64,000 nucleotides of DNA from Pseudonocardia sp. N23 (GCF_002583555.1 NZ_BEGX01000128.1:187574-251573); one strand, 5' to 3'; positions 18,455 through 27,375 are shown, numbered from the stretch's first letter. The notes: generated from the sequence alone by a model not told the origin. A program made the numbers and translations.

Positions 18455-19778
18455 CCGCGCCCGGCAGCGGCTTGCCCGCACTCTCCTTGACGACGAAGAC
18501 CGCCGCCAGCGAGAGCAGCGACGCCACCGCCAGGTACACGCCGGGGAAGGCGTTGTTCCCCGTGGAGGTGACCAGCCAGGCGAGGATCGCGGGCGCCGTA
18601 CCACCGAAGATCGACGTCGAGATGTTGTACCCGATGGAGAAGCCGCCGTAGCGCACCTCGGTGTCGAACAGCGCCGGCAGCGTCGCCGACATGGTGCCGA
18701 GCAGCATCACCAGCAGCAGCGCGAGGATGACCAGGCCGAGGACCGTGCCCCACGCCGTCGACGAGTCGAGCAGCAGGAACGCCGGGTAGGACAGCACGAT
18801 GAAGCCGATGCACGACGTGATGATCAGCGGCTTCCGGCCGATCCGGTCGGACAGCGCGCCGACCGGGATGATCACGAACATGATCACCAGCATCATGCCG
18901 AGCACGTAGAGCAGCGCGGGCGTCGCCTCGAGCTCGAGCGTCGTCTGCAGGTAGGTGGGCATGTAGAACAGCACCGTGTAGACGGCGACGTTGTAGAACA
19001 GCACCAGGCCGATGCACACGAGGATCGGGCGCCAGTGCTTGGTGAGGACGTCCTTGAGCGGCGAGTCCGAGACCTCGGCCTTCTCCTCCAGGGCCTTGAA
19101 GGCCGGGGTGTCCTCCAGCTTCGACCGCAGCCACAGCCCGACGAGGCCGAGCGGGCCCGCGACGAGGAACGGGATGCGCCAGCCCCAGGCGTGCATGGCG
19201 GCGTCGGACAGGCTGACCTCGAGGATCGTGACCATGCCCGCGGCCAGCACGAAGCCGCCGGTCGTGCCGAACTCCAGGAAGCTGCAGTAGAAGCCGCGCT
19301 TCTTGTCGGGGGCGTACTCGGCGATGAACGCGGCCGCGCCGCCGTACTCACCACCGGTCGCGAACCCCTGGACCAGCCTGATCAGGATCAGCAGGACCGG
19401 TGCACCCCAGCCTGCGACGGAGAACGTCGGCAGGCAGCCGAGCAGGAAGCTGGCGCCCGACATCGTGACGATCGTCATCGCCAGGACCTTCTTGCGCCCG
19501 ATGCGGTCGCCGAGCGGTCCGAGGACGATCCCGCCGAAGGGCCGGACCAGATAGGCGACCGCGAACAGCGCGAGGACGAGACCGACGTTCGAGGCGTTGT
19601 CGCCGCCGAGGATGCTCGCCGCGATGTAGACGGTCACATAGCTGTAGATGCCGTAGTCGAACCACTCGACGAGGTTGCCCATCGCCGCCGCGCCGACCGC
19701 TTTGCGGACGGTCGCCTCCGGTACCTCGCTCTGCGCCGGACCGTCCTGCCGATGTTCGGCTTCGCCGGTCGTGGACAT
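18426..19778 (-). CDS. MHS-family MFS permease
   Basis: This 450-residue permease belongs to the metabolite:H+ symporter group (ProP/KgtP/ShiA-like) of the major facilitator superfamily. The first helix region AAMGNLVEWFDYGIYSY is typical of the group, as are FFRPFGG-like VRPFGGIVLGPLGDRIGRKKVL and GFATGGEYGGAAAFIAEYAP. Such proteins import organic acids or betaines with protons. GGGGAGG lies 5-8 nt before the ATG. It is the last gene on the strand of the monooxygenase operon, 190 bp after the amidohydrolase, with a small hairpin between. Import of an acid or ketone growth substrate is inference. Confidence 0.88.
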   Translation of the reverse strand: MSTTGEAEHRQDGPAQSEVPEATVRKAVGAAAMGNLVEWFDYGIYSYVTVYIAASILGGDNASNVGLVLALFAVAYLVRPFGGIVLGPLGDRIGRKKVLAMTIVTMSGASFLLGCLPTFSVAGWGAPVLLILIRLVQGFATGGEYGGAAAFIAEYAPDKKRGFYCSFLEFGTTGGFVLAAGMVTILEVSLSDAAMHAWGWRIPFLVAGPLGLVGLWLRSKLEDTPAFKALEEKAEVSDSPLKDVLTKHWRPILVCIGLVLFYNVAVYTVLFYMPTYLQTTLELEATPALLYVLGMMLVIMFVIIPVGALSDRIGRKPLIITSCIGFIVLSYPAFLLLDSSTAWGTVLGLVILALLLVMLLGTMSATLPALFDTEVRYGGFSIGYNISTSIFGGTAPAILAWLVTSTGNNAFPGVYLAVASLLSLAAVFVVKESAGKPLPGAVTTSVSTTA

Positions 19779-19797
19779 GCCTTACCTCCCCGAGAGC

Positions 19798-19818
19798 CGC
19801 CCCGCGTCGAGCGGGGCG
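19798..19818 (-). promoter_or_regulatory. hairpin before MHS permease
   Basis: CGCCCCGC and GCGGGGCG pair perfectly across GTCGA, 20 bp before the permease start. It may attenuate or terminate transcription from the amidohydrolase, or protect an mRNA end. Confidence 0.4.
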
Positions 19819-19968
19819 ATGACGACCGGCGCTCGGGAGCACGGGCGAGCGCGTCGGCGACGACGGCCCGGTCCTGATCGACGGCCGGCGTCGCCGAGCA
19901 CGGCGACACCGCGGAGGGCGTACCCCCTTTCGGACGCGTCCACACACCGCCCGGCCGTCGGGCAGGTG

Positions 19969-21111
19969 TCAGGAGCCGGCGCCGGGCCGCATCGCGGCGG
20001 GGGCGGCGGGCATCGCGCCCGCGGGCAGCGGGATGCGGTACATCCGCGCGGCGTTGCCACCGAGGATGGCGTGCCTGCCCATGTCGTCGAGGTCGGCGTA
20101 GCGCCCGCACAGCTCGTCGGGGAACCGGAAGTCGACGAGCTCCCGGACCAGGCGCGCGGGCCTGATCAGCGGGTATCCACTCCCGAAGAGCATGCGGTGC
20201 ACGCCGAACGCCTCCAGCAGCGACCCGAACGCCCGGGCGGCCTCGACGCGGTGCAGCCGCAGCCCGGCCAGCAGTTCGGTGAGCAGGACGTGCACGTTGG
20301 GCAGCCGGGCGAGACGGCACAGGCTCGCCGTCGGCATGCAGGCCGCACCCAGCACGAACTGGACGCGGGGCAGTGCGGCGGCGAGGTCGCGCAGCTGGAC
20401 GGGGTCGAAGCCGCCCTGCCCCGCGGAACGGTCGGGCGAGCGCACCGGCAGGGCGGACCCGGCACGGACGGGGTGTGCCCAGTCGGGCCAGCGCCGGGGG
20501 CGGGCGGCTGCCGCGGCGACGTCCGCGCGGCGCGGGATGGCCCAGCCGGGCACCCCCGGCCACGACGGTGTCGACGGCCCCACCCCGAGGTGGACGACGG
20601 TCGCGCCGGACTGCTCGGCCCGGGCCAGGACCCGGCGCAGCCACGGCTCCCCCAACGGGATCCGGGCGCCGGGCCGGTGCACGGGCGCGAGGTGCAGGCC
20701 GCGGAGGTCGGCGTTGCGGACCCGGGCGGCGAGGCCCCGCGCTCCCGCCGACCCGAGTGCCGGGTCGACCTCCCCGGTGAGCACGAACCGGCCGGGGAGC
20801 TCCTCGGACAGCTCGGCGTGCCAGGCGGTGGGGCTGAACCCGAGCACGAACAGGTCGTCGAGCGTCAGCGGCTGCAGCACGGCCCTGTCGACGTGCCCGC
20901 CGATGACGTCGGCCCGCAGGCTCTCGCGGGTGACCTGGGCGAACTCGTCGGCGCCGACGGCGTTGGGCTGCCGGTCGAGCAGCCGGTGGCGCCGGTACAG
21001 CTCGGCGACGTAGGCCTCACCGGACGGGCCGGCCTGGTTGGACGGGCTGCCGTCCCACGCGTGCACCTGGGCGTCGACGACGACGAAGTCGGCGGTCGCG
21101 GTGCGGTACAT
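19969..21111 (-). CDS. amidohydrolase-2 family protein of the monooxygenase operon
   Basis: This 380-residue TIM-barrel protein fits the amidohydrolase-2 family of hydrolases and decarboxylases. The N-terminal metal motif reads VVDAQVHAWDG (about D13, Q15, H17), with Gln in place of the first His of DxHxH. The C-terminal part HRMLFGSGYPLIRP contains the barrel-strand-8 segment, with Ser-Gly-Tyr where many members have SDxP. An amidohydrolase next to the chaperonin is found in mycobacterial mim and rhodococcal prm clusters, and its role there is not settled. It follows groEL by 79 bp with a hairpin between. GTG/ATG choice: ATG at 21111 with GGAGG upstream. Confidence 0.8.
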   Translation of the reverse strand: MYRTATADFVVVDAQVHAWDGSPSNQAGPSGEAYVAELYRRHRLLDRQPNAVGADEFAQVTRESLRADVIGGHVDRAVLQPLTLDDLFVLGFSPTAWHAELSEELPGRFVLTGEVDPALGSAGARGLAARVRNADLRGLHLAPVHRPGARIPLGEPWLRRVLARAEQSGATVVHLGVGPSTPSWPGVPGWAIPRRADVAAAAARPRRWPDWAHPVRAGSALPVRSPDRSAGQGGFDPVQLRDLAAALPRVQFVLGAACMPTASLCRLARLPNVHVLLTELLAGLRLHRVEAARAFGSLLEAFGVHRMLFGSGYPLIRPARLVRELVDFRFPDELCGRYADLDDMGRHAILGGNAARMYRIPLPAGAMPAAPAAMRPGAGS

Positions 21112-21149
21112 CGTGGCCTCCTCCCGGCATCCGTCGTCGACCCGGCCCG

Positions 21150-21177
21150 CCCGCCCCGGCGTGAGGTCCGGGGCGGG
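21150..21177 (-). promoter_or_regulatory. intercistronic hairpin groEL/amidohydrolase
   Basis: CCCGCCCCGG pairs perfectly with CCGGGGCGGG across an 8-nt loop. It stands 13 bp after the chaperonin stop on the same transcript, so it may be an attenuator or RNA-end stabiliser. Confidence 0.5.
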
Positions 21178-21190
21178 ACGGGGCGTCGGG

Positions 21191-22876
21191 TCAGCCCATC
21201 GACGGGCCGAGGCCCATCGACTGCGGGGTGGACGAGTCGGGCGAGGGCTGCGGGATGCCCTCGTCGAGGGGCCCGTACTCGGTCATCAGTGCCTTGTTCC
21301 ACGGCGTCTGCTCCTCGGCCACCAGCGAGTTGGTGGTGAGGATCAGGCCGGCGACCGACGCGCCGTTCTGCAGCGCGGACCGCACGACCCGCAACGGGTC
21401 GATGATGCCCAGGTCGATCATGTTCCCGTAGCGGCCCTCGAGAGCGTCGAAGCCCTCGTCGACGCCCAGGTCGGTGACCTGCTTGACGACGTCGGCGCCG
21501 TCGTAGCCGGCGTTGGTGGCGATGAGGTGCACCGGCTCGGTCAGCGCACGGCGGACGATCTCGACGCCGATCTCGTAGTCGCCGGAGACGCTCAGCCCGT
21601 TGAGGACCTCTTCGGCGTGCAGCAGCGCCGACCCACCGCCCGCGACGATGCCCTCGGCCATCGCGGCCCGGGTCGCCTGCAGCGAGTCGTCGACGCGGTG
21701 GCGGATCTCCTTGAGCTCGGCGTTCGTGGGAGCCCCGACGGAGATGATCGCGGCCTTGCCCGACAGCCGCGCGATGCGGTCGCCCAGCCAGTCCTCGTCG
21801 GTGCCGATCGTGGCCCGGTTCATCTCGGCGCGCAGCTGGCTCAGCCGCAGCTCGACGGCCTCGCGCGGGGCGGCGCCGCCGATGATCGCGGTGTGCTCGT
21901 TGGTGGCGCGGACCTGCGTCGCGCGGCCGAGGTGCTCGACGGTGATCTGCTCGAGCGAGAACGACGACGCCTTGGAGTGGACCTTCGCCCCGGTCAGGGC
22001 GGCCATGTCCTCCAGCAGGTGGATTCGCTTCTCACCGAAGCCGGGGGCCTGGATGGCGGTGACCTTGAGGTGGCCGTTGACGTGGTTGTGCACCAGCATC
22101 TGCAGCGCGGTGCCCTCGACCTTCTCCGCCACGATGACCAGCGGCCTCGGGTCACGCATCACGCGCTCGAGCATCGGCATGAGCTGGCGGACGTCGTTGA
22201 TCTTCTCGGCCGACAGCAGGATGTACGGGTCGTCGAGGACGGCGAGCATCTGGCCGGGGTCGGTCACCAGGTACGGCGACACGTAGCCGTTGTCGAACTC
22301 GAAGTCCTCGACGAAGTTCACGGTGAGGCCGAGCGTGGGGCCGTCGTCGACGGAGATGACGCCGTCGTCGCCGACGGTGTAGAGCGTCTTCGCGACGACG
22401 GTGCCGATGGACTCGTCGTCGTTGGCGGAGATGGCCGCGACGCGGGACAGGTGCTCCAGGCTGTCGACGGGGTGTGCCACCCGCGACAGGTGCTCCACGA
22501 TCGCCGCGACGGCCATGTCGATACCGCGCTTGACGAGGACGGGGTTGCCGCCGCGGGTGATGGCCTTCATGCCCTCGCGGACGATGGCCTGCGCCATGAC
22601 CGTCGCCGTCGTCGTGCCGTCGCCGACGGTGTCGTTGGTCTTGATCGCGGCTTCCTTGAGGATCTGCGCGCCCATGTTCTCGAACGGGTCACGCAGGTAG
22701 ATCTCACGCGCGATGGTCACACCGTCGTTGGTGACCTCGGGGGTTCCGGTGATCTTCTCCAGAATGACGTTGCGCCCCTTGGGGCCCAGCGTGGACTTCA
22801 CGGCCTCGGCGAGTTGGTCGACGCCTGCCTGCAGCAGGTCGCGGGCTTCCTGTCCGAACTTCAGTTCCTTGGCCAC
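21191..22876 (-). CDS. mimG: GroEL-like chaperonin dedicated to the monooxygenase (MimG-like)
   Basis: This 561-residue group I chaperonin subunit would form a 14-mer that folds the di-iron hydroxylase; in Mycobacterium the MimG chaperonin is needed for productive MimA folding. ATP-site motifs are kept: STLGPKGRNV, NDGVTIA, VGDGTTTATV and VDDSLQATRAAMAEGIVAGGG with the hydrolysis Asp. The apical domain is divergent, and the tail ends SMGLGPSMG in place of the canonical GGM repeats. No groES lies beside it, so it may borrow the housekeeping GroES. GTG start at 22876 with AGGAGG five bases before. A housekeeping groEL is expected elsewhere. Confidence 0.9.
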   Translation of the reverse strand: MAKELKFGQEARDLLQAGVDQLAEAVKSTLGPKGRNVILEKITGTPEVTNDGVTIAREIYLRDPFENMGAQILKEAAIKTNDTVGDGTTTATVMAQAIVREGMKAITRGGNPVLVKRGIDMAVAAIVEHLSRVAHPVDSLEHLSRVAAISANDDESIGTVVAKTLYTVGDDGVISVDDGPTLGLTVNFVEDFEFDNGYVSPYLVTDPGQMLAVLDDPYILLSAEKINDVRQLMPMLERVMRDPRPLVIVAEKVEGTALQMLVHNHVNGHLKVTAIQAPGFGEKRIHLLEDMAALTGAKVHSKASSFSLEQITVEHLGRATQVRATNEHTAIIGGAAPREAVELRLSQLRAEMNRATIGTDEDWLGDRIARLSGKAAIISVGAPTNAELKEIRHRVDDSLQATRAAMAEGIVAGGGSALLHAEEVLNGLSVSGDYEIGVEIVRRALTEPVHLIATNAGYDGADVVKQVTDLGVDEGFDALEGRYGNMIDLGIIDPLRVVRSALQNGASVAGLILTTNSLVAEEQTPWNKALMTEYGPLDEGIPQPSPDSSTPQSMGLGPSMG

Positions 22877-22936
22877 AAGGCCCTCCTGGACTCAGATCTC
22901 TACAAAGCTGCGCGGGGTGAGAGAAAGGGTGGAACG

Positions 22937-22980
22937 GCCCGGGTCGCCGGCCGCGCCGGCGTGCGCGGTCGGCGACCCGG
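22937..22980 (-). promoter_or_regulatory. long intercistronic hairpin mimD/groEL
   Basis: CCCGGGTCGCC pairs perfectly with GGCGACCCGGG over a 22-nt loop that can itself fold (CCGCG/CGCGG). It sits 29 bp after the coupling-protein stop. It is terminator-like and could set a lower level of chaperonin mRNA or mark a processing point. Confidence 0.6.
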
Positions 22981-23009
22981 GGATGGTGACGTCGAGGCGC
23001 CCTACGGGG

Positions 23010-23384
23010 TCAGCTGACCTCGGGCGGCAGCATGTCGCCGATGAACTCGGCCGCTTCCTCGAGATTCCCGAACATGACCGTCCGGTCGTCCATGTGGATC
23101 ATCTTGCCGTAGTGCGTGGACATGTTCTCCTCGAACTCCGAGGCGTCGTAGAAGCCGGGCTCCTCGCCCAGCGCCTCCGAGATCTCGTCGTAGACGAAGT
23201 CCATGCGCCCGACGCAGTCCACGCGGATCATCGAGGGGAGCTGCGTCACGGTGACGTTCTCCTGCTTCGACATGACGTCCGCGACAACGACCCCGACCTG
23301 GTTGTTCATCAGGGTCACGCCGGCCTTGCCGGACGGGGTGTTGTCAGCCTTGAACGGGCTCTCTGCCGTCTTGAAACTGGTCAC
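23010..23384 (-). CDS. mimD: monooxygenase coupling/effector protein (MmoB/DmpM family)
   Basis: This 124-residue cofactor-free protein belongs to the MmoB/DmpM family that binds the hydroxylase and couples electron transfer to substrate oxidation. Visible marks are NNQVGVVVADVMSKQENVTVTQLPSMIRVDCVG, quoted as its start NNQVGVVVADVMSKQ, and a C-terminal helix-rich part (FEENMSTHYGKMIH). Length is usual for the group. Its start overlaps the beta-hydroxylase stop by 4 bp. It is the last gene of the four-gene catalytic block, as in mim and prm operons. Confidence 0.92.
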   Translation of the reverse strand: MTSFKTAESPFKADNTPSGKAGVTLMNNQVGVVVADVMSKQENVTVTQLPSMIRVDCVGRMDFVYDEISEALGEEPGFYDASEFEENMSTHYGKMIHMDDRTVMFGNLEEAAEFIGDMLPPEVS

Positions 23385-24568
23385 AGGTTCAGCTCCTTCG
23401 GGGCTTCCAGGCCGAGATCGGAGACGATTCCGGCGAACCGGTTCTTGGCGCGGTCGAGGCTGTCCTCGAATCGCGGGGGCTTGGCATCGGGCAGCGACCA
23501 GATCGGCTGCAGGGCGCGAGCCGCCTCGAGCGCCTGCGGCACCCAGTGCGACAGCCAGCCCTGCATGAGCTGCTTGTTGTGGTCGGCGAACTCGCGGTCC
23601 TGGGTCAGCGGACCGAAGCAGGCCTGCGTCCAGCGGAGGTCGCGCTGAGCGAAGTCGTACTCTGCCGCACCCATCACCGTCGGGGTGACGAAGTCGCCGT
23701 TGCCGGCCGCGGCCTGCATCACGAGCTGCGACCGGAAGAGCTCACCGATCAGCGGCTCGAAGACGACGTTCGCGGCGAACATCATCTCGCCCCAGTCGTC
23801 GTCGACGGCCGTGAGCGCCTCGGTCACCTTGCGGACGCCCTGCCAGGCGGCGTCGTTGTTCCAGGCGTCGAGGTGAGCGGTTCCGTCGAAGCCCTCGACC
23901 TCCTCGCTCAGAGTCAGGTTGTACAGCGCGAGGTCCTGGGCGAACCGGATCTTGTGCATGCTGTTCACCGCGATGGCGGTGTTGTGCATGTTCGTGGGCG
24001 CGGACCGGTTGCACGCGGCGAACACGTACAGGCCGAGGATGTGCTCGACGTGCATCCACGCACCGACGTTGCGCTCGACGAACTGCACCCAGTTGGGGGT
24101 CCACTGGTCGAACGCCTTCGACATCCGGGCGTTCTCGATGTTCTGGTTTACCTGGCGGACGACGTTCGCGTTGTAGCGGTAGAACGTCATCTCCCATTCT
24201 TCGTTGGGGTCACGGAACTCGTGCCAGCCGTGGGCCGGCCAGTCCGCGACGTGACGCCCGCCGGAGCCGGGGCCGCGCTCGGGCTCCGGCTCGTCGACGC
24301 CCCAGGCCTTGAGCTTCGTCCAGGTCAGCGGGTAGCCGCGGGATCCGTCCGCGAAGCCGTAGATCCAGCCCTGCGAGAGGTAGTGACGCGGGTCCGGCTG
24401 GACGTCGACGGTGACGTCCTCGTAGTGCGTCTGCTTCCGCTTGGCAGGCTTGTAATAGTTGTAGCGGCGTGCGCTCGCGCTGGAGTCGGGGAATTCCTGG
24501 GCGCCGGCCTCGGCGTCGGTGAAAGTAGGCTTCGGAACGCTGCGTTCCGGACGTTGAGTGGTCGTCAT
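23381..24568 (-). CDS. mimC: di-iron monooxygenase hydroxylase, small (beta) subunit
   Basis: This 395-residue subunit packs on the alpha subunit in the (alpha-beta)2 hydroxylase of a soluble di-iron monooxygenase. It has the ferritin-like fold without the iron ligands. Recognisable segments are RRYNYYKPAKRKQTHYEDVTVDVQ (start RRYNYYKPAKRKQTHYE), RHYLSQGWIYGF, the helix TFYRYNANVVRQVNQNIENA, and DWGEMMFAANVVFEPLIGELFR. It is closest in look to PrmC/MimC/ThmB. The ATG overlaps the reductase stop by 4 bp and the stop overlaps mimD, so stoichiometric translation is expected. Confidence 0.93.
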   Translation of the reverse strand: MTTTQRPERSVPKPTFTDAEAGAQEFPDSSASARRYNYYKPAKRKQTHYEDVTVDVQPDPRHYLSQGWIYGFADGSRGYPLTWTKLKAWGVDEPEPERGPGSGGRHVADWPAHGWHEFRDPNEEWEMTFYRYNANVVRQVNQNIENARMSKAFDQWTPNWVQFVERNVGAWMHVEHILGLYVFAACNRSAPTNMHNTAIAVNSMHKIRFAQDLALYNLTLSEEVEGFDGTAHLDAWNNDAAWQGVRKVTEALTAVDDDWGEMMFAANVVFEPLIGELFRSQLVMQAAAGNGDFVTPTVMGAAEYDFAQRDLRWTQACFGPLTQDREFADHNKQLMQGWLSHWVPQALEAARALQPIWSLPDAKPPRFEDSLDRAKNRFAGIVSDLGLEAPKELNL

Positions 24569-25620
24569 TGGCCGTCCTCGCCTCCTTGTTCACCGGTGGT
24601 GGTGAACTTGTCGTAGAAGATGTTCTGCTCAGGCACACCGAGTGCCTCGAGCACCGGGATCGCCGCGTCCACCATCGGCGGCGGTCCACAGACATAGGCG
24701 TCCCGCCCGGCCAGGTCGGGTTCGAGCCGCTTCACCACATCGGTGATCAGCCCGACCTCGCCCTGCCAGTCGTCGCCGTCCGCCGGCTCCGACAAGGCTG
24801 GGACGTACCGGAACTTCGGGATCCGCTCTTCGAGCGCCCGCAGTTCCTCCTCGAAACACAGGTCCCGCTGCCCACGGGCCCCGTAGTAGAAGACGGCCTC
24901 ACGCTCGACCCCTCGATCCGCCATCGAACGCAGCAGACCCAGAACCGGAGCCAGCCCCGCCCCGCCACCGACGAAGATCAGTGGCGAGTTGCGGCTCTCG
25001 CGCAACGTGAAGGTCCCGAAGGGCCCCTCCACGTCGAGCCGGTCGCCGACCGAGACCTTTTTGGCGAGGAACTCCGAGAACAGACCATCGGGGTAGATCT
25101 TGATGACGAACTCGAAGTGTCCTTCGCGGCCCGGAACGTTCGCCATGGAGAACGAGCGGCTCTCCTCGGTGCCCGGCACCATCAGATCGAGGTACTGACC
25201 GGGGAAGAACTTGATCTCCTCCGGTTCGAGGAGCTTCAGGACGAGATGCCGCATGTCGTGCGTGACGGCCTCGTTGGAGACCACCTCCGCGACGCCCTTC
25301 TTCAGCGGCAGACCGCCCCGGATGATTTCCTCGTCGTAGTTGAGGAGCTCGATGACCAGGTCCTCGTACGCGTGTGCCCGGCACAGGAGGGTCGAGCCCT
25401 CCTCCTTCTCGTAGTCCGGGAGCGCGAACGTCGAGTACGAGTCGTAGTCGATGTCCTCGCCCTCGAGCACGAAGGACTTGCAGGCGGCGCACTGGCCTTC
25501 CTTGCATCCGTGCATGAGCTGGACACCCTGCTCGGCTGCGGCACGAAGGATGTTCTGGTCCTCGTCGACCTCGATCTCGATGCCCACCGGCTCGAACCGC
25601 ACGATGTGCTTCTTACCCAT
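24565..25620 (-). CDS. mimB: di-iron monooxygenase NADH reductase (2Fe-2S/FAD)
   Basis: This 351-residue reductase moves electrons from NADH through FAD and a plant-type 2Fe-2S cluster to the hydroxylase. Cluster ligands are in HGCKEGQCAACKSF (C39, C44, C47) and TLLCRAHA (C80). The flavin site RSFSMANVP is near residue 154, the NAD-binding GGGAGLAPVLGLL near 220 and the CGPPPMVDAAI motif near 315. The ferredoxin-first domain order matches MmoC/PrmB/MimB. It follows the alpha gene after a 102-bp gap holding a hairpin, and overlaps the beta gene by 4 bp. Confidence 0.94.
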   Translation of the reverse strand: MGKKHIVRFEPVGIEIEVDEDQNILRAAAEQGVQLMHGCKEGQCAACKSFVLEGEDIDYDSYSTFALPDYEKEEGSTLLCRAHAYEDLVIELLNYDEEIIRGGLPLKKGVAEVVSNEAVTHDMRHLVLKLLEPEEIKFFPGQYLDLMVPGTEESRSFSMANVPGREGHFEFVIKIYPDGLFSEFLAKKVSVGDRLDVEGPFGTFTLRESRNSPLIFVGGGAGLAPVLGLLRSMADRGVEREAVFYYGARGQRDLCFEEELRALEERIPKFRYVPALSEPADGDDWQGEVGLITDVVKRLEPDLAGRDAYVCGPPPMVDAAIPVLEALGVPEQNIFYDKFTTTGEQGGEDGQ

Positions 25621-25671
25621 GACTCCCTTTACCGGTCGACCAGCTTCATGAACTGAATTCGGGCTGGCAGA

Positions 25672-25704
25672 GGAAGGGCCGACGGTGGCGCCGCCGGCCC
25701 TTCC
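25672..25704 (-). promoter_or_regulatory. intercistronic hairpin mimA/mimB
   Basis: GGAAGGGCCG pairs with CGGCCCTTCC; after one mismatch, CGG/CCG extends the stem above a 5-nt loop. It lies 18 bp after the alpha-subunit stop on the same transcript. It resembles 3'-end stabilisers that let the first gene of an operon be made in excess. Confidence 0.6.
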
Positions 25705-25722
25705 CCCTCACCTGACCCGCGC

Positions 25723-27375
25723 TCAGGCGTTCTCAGGTGCCGGTCGTCCGGCGGGACCCTGACGGATGTAGTCAGCGTGGAACGCCGCCTTGCCGGCGTC
25801 GTCCATCTCGTTGAGCAGCACGTTCGGGCTGCCCAGCGGGGGGCAACGCCGCATGTGATCGAGAGTCCACATCTTCTTGGGGTCGAGGTTGAGATGCGGC
25901 TGCGCCGTCATCGTCTTCCCGTCGTCCCGAACGAAGCCCATGTCGGAAACGACATCGGCCCAGTTCCAGCCGTGGTACAGGGTCTCCCACTCGCGGTGGC
26001 CGACCAGGCGACCCATGTTCGGGGTCTCGCGCCCCTGGTACGTCGGGCGGAAGGCCTCGACGTCCGTCCAGCGGCAGACCTCGTGGCAGTACGTACGGGT
26101 GACCCCGTCGACGTCGGCCATGACCATGTCCTCACGGACCAGACACGGGACCATGCAGGTCCAGCAGCGGGCCGGGTAGACGTAGTCGACGTCCTCGAAG
26201 ACGATCGGGTTGTGCCCGTTCGGCGTGGCGAGGCGGTTGTAGTTCTCCCACCACTTGCCGTACTTGTCGTACCAGCCCGGGTACTTGTACTCGAACCACT
26301 CGAAGTCCTCGTCGGTCATGCCGTCGATACGCCAGTAGTTGGCGAGCCAACCGGTGGCGAAGAACTGCGCGACCTCGTGGACGTAGCCCTTCTCCCAGAT
26401 CTGCTTCCACGACTCTTCGATCAAGTCGTGCGGGATGACCAGGCCGTACTTCTCGAGCGGGATCAGGTATGCGCGGTAGTAGTCGTCGTAGATCCAGCGG
26501 CGCCACATCTCCGCGTAGGACTCGCGGTCCTTGCGGCGGTCCTTCGTGCCGTACTCGATGAAGGTACCGATCGCGGCGTCGACGACGCGGTGGTTGTTCC
26601 ACCACGCGTAGCGCAGGTCGCGCTCGAGCAGCTGGCGGTTGTCCTCGTCCGACAGCGCCATGAGCAGGGTGGCGTAGCCGTTGGAGATGTGCCGCGACTC
26701 GTCGGACTGCACCGAGTGGAAGACCGTCGGCAGCAGGTAGTCGCCGTTGGCGGCTGCTTCTGCCGGCATGGCCACGAACAGCGTGTTGGTGAACGCCGTC
26801 TCGGCCACGATGGTCAGGTAGATCGACGCCGCGGTGATCGCGTCACCGGTGATGAACCCCTCGGCGAACTGACGGCCGATGGTGCCGCAGTAGTCGCTGT
26901 GGAAGTTCCGCAGGCTGTTGTTGAAGCCCGCCGGGTCGATGTAGTTGTTCATGTACAGGCGCTTCAGGTTCTGCTGGATCGTCGAGTGACGGACCTCGTC
27001 GATCATCTGAATGGCCTGGCCGTTGTGCAGCTCCGGGTTCGGAACCACGTGGAACAGCATCGGCATCGACCGTGCGGCCGAGACCTCCGGCAACGGAATG
27101 ATGCTGAGGAACAGCTTCTGCCACTCCAGCCAGCGCTCCTGCACCTGGCGGAACATGTTGCCGCGAATCGCGCCGTCGGAGGCGCCGTAGACGCGGTGGT
27201 CCTTCTCTTCCTGCATGGGGAAGTAAGACCGCAGGACCTGCTTGAGCGGGTCCTTCTTCGCGGCCTTGCGGAAGGTGTAGTCGGTTCCGTACTTCATGTA
27301 CGGCTCGTGGTACTGCGGCTCCCAGGAGAGTTCCTGGATCTTCTGGTGAGCCTTAGCCAGACTCTGCCGACTCAC
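25723..27375 (-). CDS. mimA: soluble di-iron monooxygenase hydroxylase, large (alpha) subunit
   Basis: This 550-residue catalytic subunit carries the carboxylate-bridged di-iron site that activates O2 to hydroxylate propane, acetone, phenol or similar small substrates. The ligands are E97, E127, H130 (DEVRH), E192 (VAETAF), E226 and H229 (DESRH). Their spacing (30, 3, 65, 34, 3) is identical to MMOH of methane monooxygenase. Length and the alpha-reductase-beta-coupling order point to the MimA/PrmA/ThmA groups; no aldehyde dehydrogenase gene of the thm type is beside it. The start is GTG with AGGAG five bases before. It opens the operon opposite the activator gene. Confidence 0.95.
   Translation of the reverse strand: MSRQSLAKAHQKIQELSWEPQYHEPYMKYGTDYTFRKAAKKDPLKQVLRSYFPMQEEKDHRVYGASDGAIRGNMFRQVQERWLEWQKLFLSIIPLPEVSAARSMPMLFHVVPNPELHNGQAIQMIDEVRHSTIQQNLKRLYMNNYIDPAGFNNSLRNFHSDYCGTIGRQFAEGFITGDAITAASIYLTIVAETAFTNTLFVAMPAEAAANGDYLLPTVFHSVQSDESRHISNGYATLLMALSDEDNRQLLERDLRYAWWNNHRVVDAAIGTFIEYGTKDRRKDRESYAEMWRRWIYDDYYRAYLIPLEKYGLVIPHDLIEESWKQIWEKGYVHEVAQFFATGWLANYWRIDGMTDEDFEWFEYKYPGWYDKYGKWWENYNRLATPNGHNPIVFEDVDYVYPARCWTCMVPCLVREDMVMADVDGVTRTYCHEVCRWTDVEAFRPTYQGRETPNMGRLVGHREWETLYHGWNWADVVSDMGFVRDDGKTMTAQPHLNLDPKKMWTLDHMRRCPPLGSPNVLLNEMDDAGKAAFHADYIRQGPAGRPAPENA

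Noticed and set aside
21191..22876. Housekeeping groEL
   Set aside because: No groES or HAIR/CIRCE element is beside it, the GGM tail is missing, and it lies inside the monooxygenase operon.
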